DNA of 28,703 nucleotides from Cristatella mucedo (Eukaryota > Bryozoa > Phylactolaemata > Cristatellidae), in NCBI GenBank assembly GCA_009760855.2, contig WPIO01000401.1, positions 30,001 to 58,703 on the forward strand. The letters run 5' to 3'. Positions 18,412-26,056 of this stretch are shown piece by piece; positions within the stretch are counted from its first letter, which is position 1, and each line of letters starts with the position of its first letter. The position numbers were made by a program, and so were the translations under genes. The notes beneath the pieces were generated by a model that did not search any database, was not told the DNA's origin, and saw only the letters and a list, made by a program, of their open reading frames with translations.

Positions 18412-21028
18412 TTTGGTGGAGTTGCTATTATCGTGAGCTCGAAATTCAACTTCAAGCCATTTGCGGTACCCTCGAAGCAGTCTTTTGAATCAATTGTCCT
18501 GGTCTCACCTGAAAACAAGCTACCGATAGTGGCAGTAGTCTATCGCCCACCAGATACCAAATCCTCCTTTATCTCAGATTTCTCCGATCTCATTTCGATT
18601 CTGTGTGCAAGAAATCGATCCTTCCTCGTTATGGGTGATTTCAACGTTCACTTTGATAACTTATCTGACGCTTTCAGCACCGAATTTCGTGCATTGACAG
18701 ACTCATTGTCTCTTGTGGCTCATGTGCATGGCCCTACCCACATCAAGGGTCACACACTCGACCAAATTTTCTCATATAACTGCACTTTGTCATCACCAAT
18801 TATCAAGAAAATCCTGCTTATCTGACCACATGCAGATCTCATTCAATCTACAGTGTGTGTCCACATTCTCCTCTAAAATAACCTGTGAATCGCGAAACCT
18901 CAAGACCCTTGACATCGATGCTGCCCGTGCGAGAATATCTGCTATACCTTTGCTGCTCAGTCCTCCCTCCGATCTGTCATCACTGGTAGATTGCTACAAC
19001 ACGACACTAGCTGACATGCTCGACGAGTTTGCACCTCTTACAAAGCACAGTGTGCGCCCCCGCCCAGATGGCCTATGGTTTACCACAGACATTAAACTAG
19101 CCAAGTCTACTAAACGAAAGCTTGAAAAGGCATACAAAATATCCGGACTAACTGTCCATCGACAGGCATATGAAGACTACTGTAAGTCGTACCAATCGAT
19201 CCTAGGAAAGGCCAAGTCTAGCTTCTATAGAAACATTGTTGAATCACAGATGCACAAGCCAAAAATGCTGATGTCGACAATAAACCATCTCCTCAACCGT
19301 TCCCAGGTTAGGTCCTTACCTGATGATCCCAGTGATGATCTAGCCGATCGCTTCTCTCGATTCTTTGTGCAGAAGATAGACATGATCAGGCAGGGAATCC
19401 ATCCCTGCGATGACAACCTTCCCACTAGAATGCTGTTCCTCAGTTCCTGGCTGCACCTCAATGTCTGCATTTAAGCAGGTCACTAGTGATCTAGTCCTAA
19501 AGCTCGTATCTCAATCAAAGAAGACAACAAGTCCACTGGACCATATTCCCACTGTTCTGCTCCTACGTTGCATTGATCTGCTCCTGCCATGCATAACCAA
19601 CATCATTAATATGTCATTAGCCTCAGGTCAGGTCCCAGCACCTTTCAAAAAAGCTGTAGTCGGGCCACTTCTCAAGAAAGCTACACTAGACCAAGAGAAC
19701 TTAAGCAACTACCGCCCAGTCTCCCTTCTACCAATTCTATCAAAGGCACTGAAACGGGTCGTGGCAGACCAGCTGAACTCCTATATCGAAACCTCATACC
19801 TTGCTAGTCACTCCACAGAGTCAGCATTGCTTCGGGTATACAACGACCTACTTAGGAATGCAGACATGGGTAGAGTGTCTCTTCTTGTTTTGCTCGATCT
19901 TTCGGCAGCTTTTGATACCATTGATACAAAGTACTTCTAGAGCGCCTTTCATCTCGCCTGGGCATCACTGGCACTGCTCTGCAGTGGTTCAGGTCCTATC
20001 TCAGTGGGAGACTCCAGAGTATTGACATGAATGGACAAAGATCATCTGAAGTACCTCTAAAATATGGAGTACCTCAGGGCTCTGTTCTAGGTCCGGTCCT
20101 TTTCACCATTTATACTCTCCCTCTTGCTGATGTGATTGCCAAGCACAATCTAGGCTTTCACTTCTATGCGGATGACACTCAGTTGTACCTTTGCTTTGAC
20201 CCCTCCCAGCCTTCGAGCACCCTAAATTCTCTCAACTCACTTGCTGCATGCATTGATGACATCCGCACATGGATGGCAGCAAATTTTCTAAAACTAAACG
20301 ATGATAAAACTAACTTACTAGTTCTTGGCAAACCCAGTGTGATTCAGAAATTGGAAAGGCTGACTTTCAAAATTGGCTCTGCCAGCATATCTCCAGTTGA
20401 ATCAGCTCGAAATCTATGTGTCATATTCCAAAGCGACCTCTCGTTAGACGACCACATCAGCTCCACAGTCAAATCTGCCTATTTTCAGCTTCATAACATT
20501 GCTAAAATCAGGGCTTGTTTAGATAAGGATACCACGTCCAAGTTAGTCCTTGCATTCGTGGCATCCCGTCTCGACTTCTGCAACTCACTGCTTACTGGCC
20601 TACCAGCATGTGCGATCAGGCGATTGCAGCTGGTGCAAAACTCTGCAGCTAGGCTTGTCTGTCATGAGCTTCGCAGTTGCCACATTACTCCACTTCTCGC
20701 CGACCTGCACTGGCTACCAGTGAGGCAACGGATTGACTTCAAGGTTTTGTCGCTCACTTTTAGGTCTCTTCATTCTATGGCTCCAGCCTATCTTTCAGAT
20801 ATACTACCCCATCAGGCCAAGCATCGTACCACTCGCTTTTCGGAATCCAACAGTCTGGAAATACCTCGTACAAACCTTAAATCCTTTGGAGACCGTGCAT
20901 TTAGCTCGTATGCTCCCAAAGCCTGGAACTCCCTCCCGACCTGCGTCAGAACATCCCCTGACCTGATCACATTTAAAAGAAACTTAAAAACACACCTATT
21001 TAGGACAGCATTTAGTGGGTCCCTGTGA
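18412..21028 (+). pseudogene. LINE ORF2: endonuclease C-terminus and reverse transcriptase
   Basis: Segments in order: 18412-18825 carries VVYRPPD, FLVMGDFNVHFD and THIKGHTLDQIFS of an APE-type endonuclease, and LSDHMQISF (catalytic His) just after a frameshift at about 18,815. The frame to 19474 is the linker. A shift at about 19,440 leads into SPLDHIPT, YRPVSLLPILSKALKRV, HSTESALLRV and LLVLLDLSAAFDTID (RT motif A Asp). A third shift at about 19,930 leads to the 20027-21028 frame with GVPQGSVLGPVLF, FHFYADDTQLYL (catalytic YADD), KLNDDKT and the post-RT ADLHWLPVRQRIDFKVL typical of animal L2/CR1-type LINEs. Only three frameshifts and one stop separate it from an open frame, so it is fairly young. 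It nicks target DNA and copies its RNA there; here it is inactive. Confidence 0.88.
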
Positions 21029-21268
21029 TTCGTCCTTGATGTGCTTATGCGTGCTGACACTGTGCATGCTGCCACTAACCACATTTGCATTCTGACCCTG
21101 TGCATGTCACCCTTAACCATATTATTCATTTTGTTTGTTTTCCAAGCATGATTTTACTCACTATTCTATTGCACATCACTTTTCAGCAAATGTAAAGCGC
21201 CTAGAACGAGATTAAGTTCTCTGAGGGTGCTTTATCAAGTGCAATATTATTATTATTATTATTATTTT
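21029..21268 (+). other. LINE 3' UTR and (ATT)n tail
   Basis: Begins after the TGA at 21026. Landmarks are GTGCTTATGCGTGCTGACACTGTGCA, then GCACATCACTTTTCAGCAAATGTAAAGCGCCTAGA, then TTAAGTTCTCTGAGGGTGCTTTATCAAGTGC and about eight ATT units. This is the portion that recurs in the fragments at 22145, 22957, 24011 and 24853, as expected if the 3' end is what the element's own reverse transcriptase recognises. Confidence 0.8.
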
Positions 21269-21345
21269 GGGTCTTCTCTCCGTGTGATACTCCGTAGTAT
21301 TGATGTAACCAGCCAAACGTCTTCCGAGATACACCTTAAGTATTA
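21269..21345 (+). mobile_element. Older LINE copy, 3' segment resuming after the nested insertion
   Basis: GGGTCTTCTCTCCGTGTGATACTCCGTAGTATTGATGTAACC and following bases align with 19990-20060 of the younger LINE (AGGTCCTATCTCAGTGGGAGACTCCAGAGTATTGACATGAATG). This continues directly from the point where the 17505-18411 copy is interrupted. Similarity fades after about 21,345. Confidence 0.7.
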
Positions 21346-22144
21346 GTTGGTACCTTATAAACTAGGCACAGCTCTTCGAGATTGACTGGTTATTAATTGT
21401 GCTTTATCTGAATATGTAAATTTGAATCTGAATTATGGTTTGCAGTCGGGGTTTCAGCTCTTCCCTGAAGTTAGGTTGCCTATTTCCTAACGTGTGGGAA
21501 CGAGGATTTTAGGACGCTGGCCAGATGGACGCTATTTGATGTGGATCATTAATTGCAGGTGAGCTCTCCGAAGTCATAATTTTGTAAAGTTCAACATTTT
21601 CCCGAGCATTAGTTTCTCAATTGATCATTTGGATCCCACTTCATTTTAATGTTTTGAAAGAATTCTCTAGTAGTGTTGCTGTCCATTTAGAAGTTGTGCA
21701 AAGCTTGGCTAAAGGGAACAGTGAAATGTATTTGTTCAAAGCCCAAGTGAACCTGCGTTTTCTCCAGGGCGCTTTCTTGGCTGTGCACACTTGAGGTTGC
21801 AATTTACTGTGGTAACCGTAAAGCATAGCTACGTATTTTCAATGAGCTTTTGCATGCTTTTGCTGGCTTCTTATTTTTATTTTTGAGTGAATTAATTGTA
21901 TTAACGATTGTTATGGTTTTTTGCAGGGAGATTGAAAGCAGTTGATATCTGTATTAGTTTTATTTTTTAGCAGTACAAAAAGAAGAAATTATAATTATCA
22001 TCACGAATTCAAGTTAACCCGGTTGAATGTATTACAGCAACGTCTGTTGCAGCTGTCAACGAATACTTTGTAGCAGAACTCATTCATTAAAATTATTCCT
22101 AGTGGTTAGTGATACTTCGATAGCCAATATGTTTTTCCAATAAA
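21346..22144. other. Unassigned AT-rich sequence
   Basis: No gene, RNA or repeat recognised. Presumably eroded continuation of older insertions. Confidence 0.35.
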
Positions 22145-22368
22145 AACACATTCAAATATAAAACGTACTTTTTATTAAACTATTTGGTTGGTCTTTGTGA
22201 TTCATCTTTCTGGTGCATGTGCCTACTTACACTATGCCTGCTGCTTTCGGATGTTATCATCAAATATTTGGTAACGCTTTATATGCAGCATCTGTAAAGT
22301 ACCTAGAGAAAGATTCAGTTCTCTGATGGCGCTATTAAATGTGTTATTACTATTATTGTTGTTGTTAT
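22145..22368 (+). mobile_element. LINE 3'-end fragment (plus strand)
   Basis: Aligns with the last 20 or so codons and 3' UTR of the LINE: GTGATTCATCTTTCTGGTGCATGTGCC versus GTGATTCGTCCTTGATGTGCTTATGCG, then GCAGCATCTGTAAAGTACCTAGA and TTCAGTTCTCTGATGGCGCTATTAAATGTG, ending in a degenerate ATT/GTT tail. It has an internal deletion of the middle of the UTR. Confidence 0.7.
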
Positions 22369-22956
22369 ATAAAAAGCCAGTGTATTTGCTAGGTTCGGGT
22401 CCATTTCTCGTTGTCAATCTGGTTGATCGAGTTCCAAGGAGGTGATAGCGTATGCGACCGATGGAGCAATTGTATGCATCTTCAATGCTGCCTGTATTGA
22501 CCTCGACCTCGCTCAACTTACACAGTATACGGTCCTTAGCTTGCCTAAAAATCTCAGTTTTTATTTATACCTCTTAATGCAGGGTACGATGTTTTTACAA
22601 TCACATTGAGCATTTTTAAAGCCTTGCAAAATAAAAAAGTAAATTCCTAGGCTTTGCAAGAAGTGATTGCATTCATAACCTTAATTAATCTGTATTCCGT
22701 GCTGGAACGCTCTGCATGCCCTGACTTCTGGCTGTGGAGCATTTTTACAATCGCAAATAGGTCGATACACGTCCAGATTTTATAATAGAGGTAATAAATA
22801 CCAGTTGGGGCTGAGATTTTGAAAACATGGATATTTCTCCAGCAGAGACTTTGAATCCTAAATTGAGTCGTTAGTGAGCTCCATGCTACGGGACCACACG
22901 AACTCAATTCAGGGTTATCGATATATTAAAAATTAGTTATAGGTACAGCTAAACAG
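22369..22956. other. Unassigned AT-rich sequence
   Basis: No gene recognised. A short imperfect direct repeat (GCCTTGCAAAA near 22,622 and GGCTTTGCAAG near 22,650) is the only structure noticed. Confidence 0.35.
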
Positions 22957-23130
22957 CATAATAATAGTATTAATGCACTTGATAAAGCACCTTCGATGAA
23001 CTCAAACTCTTTCTAGGCGCTCTACATTTGCTTCAAAGGAAACATGATTGAATGCTGAGTGGTATGATGCTTGATAGGCATCAGGAATAAGATGGTTATG
23101 GGTGACATGCACAGGGTCAGCATGAGTTGG
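22957..23130 (-). mobile_element. LINE 3'-end fragment (minus strand)
   Basis: The reverse complement carries CTGACCCTGTGCATGTCACCCATAACCAT, GCATCATACCACTCA, GCAAATGTAGAGCGCCTAGA, GGTGCTTTATCAAGTGCATT and a short ATT-rich tail (at 22,957-22,972 on the plus strand). About 170 bp, similar to both the UTR at 21,060-21,268 and the fragment at 24,011. Confidence 0.8.
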
Positions 23131-24010
23131 ACAAGCGCTTTTACTAGGCCCAGCTTGACTGGGAAGCTGTTCATCTTGGTAGGCCGGAGTTAGAGAATAA
23201 AGTAAACTAAAAGTGAGCAACGAAGCCCTGAAACCCCTAAACTGCTTGATATGGAGCCATTGGAGATATTATATAAGGAGGCCGATTGCTGCATATACGA
23301 TCTACTTACATCTTATATGTGCAAAAATGAAAGCAACATAGACCACAGCCTCAAGGAAATATGTCAATTTTATAATGTGTTTGAGCATATAGTCTTCTAT
23401 TGACCATAGCCTGTGGCCAAATGAACAGCAGACTCCTCGGAACAACTCAAACACGTTCAGAGAAGAGTTCATGAATCGATACATCTGCTTTAGATACAAG
23501 CACGATAATTAAAGCAAACTTACATAAACATCTTTCTAACCGGCTGGATACCAAGCCAGTGAACACAAAATTAGATGTTGTGAACACAATCAGCAAATAG
23601 TATACAACAAATAAACATGCAAAGCACTAAGCACAAGGAGATCATGCAAGTACTTGCGTACATGGCTCAAACATAACTGGGACAGCACTCATGGGTACAC
23701 TTTCATACACATGATACAGCACAACCAACCATTCAAGCGCCACACACTTACACACATACACACATACATTTACACCAACGCACGCACACACACACACATG
23801 CACACACACGCATACACGCACACATAGAAACACACCTCATACACATGCGGGCAAGCATTTACACAGAAGCGCGAATAAGCACGAGCACACCTGCAGTAAT
23901 AGTTGCATCCAAAAAATGTATTTACACACACGGGAACAAGGAGATAATAAAGGTAAGCAGGTTTTACAGCTTTGGCCTTACTTACTTCGCTGCACAAGAG
24001 CCTTAGCAGC
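23131..24010. other. Unassigned sequence with CA-rich tract
   Basis: No gene recognised. The 63-85-codon minus-strand frames at 23,642-24,027 are products of the CA/TG repeat. Confidence 0.4.
23745..23845. repeat. CA-rich microsatellite
   Basis: Imperfect (CA)n with ACACATACAC and ACGCACACAC variants over about 100 bp. Confidence 0.85.
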
Positions 24011-24669
24011 AATAATAATAATAACAATACACTTGATAAAGCACCATCAGAGAACTCAATCTCTTTCTAAGTTATTTACATTTTTTGAAAAGGAAACTCG
24101 ATCAAATTTTGAGTGGTATAATGCTTAATAAGCAACAAGAATAACATGATTAGGGTGACATGCACAGGATCAGCATACAGGTGTGGTTAGTGGCAGGATG
24201 CACAGTGTCAGCACGCATAAGCACATAAAGGACGAATCACTGAGACCCACTAAAGAGTTATAAATATGTAGGTTTTTAATGTCTATTTTAAATTTGTCAA
24301 GTCAAGGGACGTCGTGAAACAAGTCAGAAGTGAATTCCAGGCTTTGGAAGCAAACAAACTAAAGGCACGGTCTCCAAACGGTTTGAGGTTTTCTACGAGG
24401 TATAGGTAAACAGTTACATTCCGAGAAGTGTGGTACACGCCGGTAGACTATCAAGCAGTGATTTCTGATGTCAAGACGCGATGGCACAAATGCATGGACC
24501 TACTTAGATGTGGAATTCCTGTCTAAACGAGCCCGAATTTCAGCAAAAGTACGTAGATAAAAGTAGGCAGACTTGATTGTGGTGCTGATGTGGTCGTCTA
24601 ACAAAAGGGTACTTTGGAACATTAACGTAGATTTCGTGCAGATTCAACAACAGATATGCTGGCAGAGCT
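24011..24669 (-). mobile_element. LINE copy, 5'-truncated with internal deletion
   Basis: The reverse complement aligns with the younger LINE from about 20,379 (GCTCTGCCAGCATATCT) to the tail. The segment matching roughly 20,612-20,826 is missing. Conserved landmarks include GACGACCACATCAGC, TTTGGAGACCGTGC, AAAGCCTGGAA, GTGATTCGTCCTT-ATGTGCTTATGCGTGCTGACACTGTGCAT and GGTGCTTTATCAAGTG, ending in (ATT)n. The reading frame is broken. It begins where a SINE fragment ends. Confidence 0.85.
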
Positions 24670-24780
24670 GCTATCCCCACTACTGGCCGTAGAAAATAAA
24701 AGAATGCCCCCTGAAGGGCTTGAACTCACAATTGGACGTGCGAAGCAGCCCCTCTCCTCAAAAGGAAGACCATATGGTGA
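24670..24780 (-). mobile_element. tRNA-derived SINE, copy C (fragment)
   Basis: The reverse complement has GGGCTGCTTCGCACGTCC, then the B box TGTGAGTTCAAGCCCTTC, then ATTCTTTTAT...GGCCAGTAGTGGGGATAG. This aligns with the A-box to body region of the SINE at 25483 (TCGTGAGTTCGAATCC..ATCTTTTATCGGCACTGCAAGCGGTGGTGATAG). It ends at the 5' end of the minus-strand LINE copy. Confidence 0.6.
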
Positions 24781-24852
24781 TATGCACACACATGTAATTG
24801 AATGATCATACAATCACACAAACATGCATAAAACAATCTGCTGTGCGTAAGG

Positions 24853-24981
24853 ATAATGTAATAATACATTTGTATAGCACCCTCAGAGAACTTAATCTCA
24901 ATCTAGGCTCTTTACACATGCTGCAAAGGAAGAGTGGTCGAATCTTTAGTGGTAACATGCTCAATGAAAACAAGCATAACA
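24853..24981 (-). mobile_element. LINE 3'-end fragment (minus strand)
   Basis: The reverse complement contains TTGAGCATGTTACCACT, CTTTGCAGCATGTGTAAAGAGCCTAGA, TTAAGTTCTCTGAGGGTGCTATACAAATGTATTATTAC. It aligns with 21,150-21,250 of the younger LINE. Confidence 0.75.
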
Positions 24982-25482
24982 AGAAGTGTATGCACAGTGG
25001 AAGAACGCATTAGAACACTGAGGACGAGACATTAAGCCACTAAATTCTGCTATATAAAGGTGTATTTTATGATTGTGACTTTGATTAAAGTGCAGCTGCC
25101 AATGAGAAAATGTACCACATTGCACATTGCTGTGGTCTGTCAAGCTGAGGTTGAAAAGCCAACGTGTAAGTACCTAAACAGTCTTTTTACACTTACATTC
25201 TTGCCAATCACAAAAATATTGGTACATAAGGCATAATTAAGCCCCAATAGATTGCTTCTTGGGTGCACTGCCGCAACCACACACAAAAATCGTACTAACA
25301 CAGGTATGCTCATCTACAAATGCTTACATTCAAGCACCGACACAACCTAAATATAATCATGCAATATCTACAACATATTAGGCTTAAAGCTTAAGTCTTT
25401 TTAGCTCGTATGTAAAACAAATAGGTTATTTCAAAATAGAAGATCGTTATTGTGATTTTCTTTAATCGATGGCACCGCCCTT
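24982..25482. other. Unassigned AT-rich sequence
   Basis: No gene, RNA or repeat recognised. Confidence 0.4.
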
Positions 25483-25665
25483 AATTGGTGAGCCGTAATG
25501 GCTCCCTAGGTAAGGCAGTTGCTTTTCACGACATCGGCCCCGAGGTCGTGAGTTCGAATCCTGCGTTCGACGATCTTTTATCGGCACTGCAAGCGGTGGT
25601 GATAGACATAAAGGCTCTTCTGTCGCTATACAAAAACAGGCTGTTAAATCAGCTAGTACCTTTTT
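25483..25665 (+). mobile_element. tRNA-derived SINE, copy B (best copy)
   Basis: Starts GGTGAGCCGTAATGGCTCC, with an A-box-like TGGCTCCCTAGG and a clear B box GAGTTCGAATCC at 25,550-25,561, giving a tRNA-like head of about 85 bp. The unrelated body GATCTTTTATCGGCACTGCAAGCGG..GGTGATAGACATAAAGGCTCTTCTGTCGC and a 3' end GTTAAATCAGCTAGTACCTTTTTG follow. The body and tail are shared with 14750-14932, which shows that this is a mobile family and not a tRNA gene. No acceptor stem pairing is visible. Confidence 0.8.
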
Positions 25666-25671
25666 GATCGC

Positions 25672-25870
25672 TGGGCGAGTGGACTGTGACAGTTGATTTT
25701 GTATGCGGTCTGAATGTGTTATTTGTTATTGCTGTGACAAAGGATTCATTGGGACTCCGGTGGGCGAGAGAAGCAAAGAGAGTCGTGCTTCCATCTGCTC
25801 CGTGCGTAGTGAAATAAACTGGTGATGTTTGTTATCGGCTGGCATTCCGTGTTGTTCGCGACGTTAAAAA
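25672..25870 (+). mobile_element. LTR-like fragment related to 6440-6785
   Basis: Contains GAGAGTCGTGCTTCCATCTG, GTGAAATAAACTGGTGATG, TTATCGGCTGGCATTCCGTGTTGTTCGCG. These blocks match, in the same order and spacing, GAGTCGCGCTTCACTCTG, CACAATAAACTGTTTGAG and ATCTGCCAGCGTTCTGTGTTCTGCGC at 6690-6770. Likely the R-U5 end of an LTR family. No internal retrotransposon genes are adjacent. Confidence 0.45.
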
Positions 25871-25892
25871 ATTACAGTTCTTAGGCACCTTT

Positions 25893-26003
25893 GATGGTAG
25901 GAATGTTCCCTTTTACGACATCGTCTAATTTTTCCCCAACCTCGGTTTCACCTTCGGTTGGAAAAAAATTACCCGATATCGTAAAAGGAAACATTCTATC
26001 ATC
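25893..26003. repeat. 111-bp near-perfect palindrome (MITE-like or snap-back terminus)
   Basis: Two arms of about 50 bp (25893-25942 and 25954-26003) are reverse complements with few mismatches: GATGGTAGGAATGTTCCCTT against the complement of AAGGAAACATTCTATCATC, then TTTTACGAYATCG and TTTTTCC-CCAACC. The loop is about 11 bases (TCGGTTTCACC region). The arm tips GATGRTAGRAATGTTYCC resemble the outer tips of the Maverick TIRs at 8906 (GATGATAGTAAAACTGTCC). It ends 53 bp before the polymerase ATG. Confidence 0.85.
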
Positions 26004-26056
26004 ACTCAATTCAAATCAACATCAATTAGCATAAATATTTTTACCTTATATAGCAA

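Larger units (their letters stand above)
18412..21268 (+). mobile_element. Younger L2/CR1-like LINE, 5'-truncated
   Basis: A 2.86-kb non-LTR retrotransposon: C-terminal part of the endonuclease, linker, complete reverse transcriptase, a ~210-bp 3' UTR and an (ATT)n tail at about 21,241-21,268. No poly(A). It starts abruptly inside the endonuclease domain, as expected from incomplete target-primed reverse transcription, and lies in an older copy of the same family. The 3' end recurs in at least four other places in the window. Confidence 0.88.

Noticed and set aside
20812-21129. 105-codon minus-strand frame
   Set aside because: Antisense to the well-supported LINE reverse transcriptase C-terminus.
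23642-24027. Minus-strand frames rich in Cys and Val
   Set aside because: Created by the CA/TG microsatellite, which reads as Cys-Val repeats.
25483-25570. Candidate tRNA gene
   Set aside because: A and B boxes are present but there is no acceptor-stem pairing, and the sequence continues into a body shared with 14750-14932, so it is a SINE.
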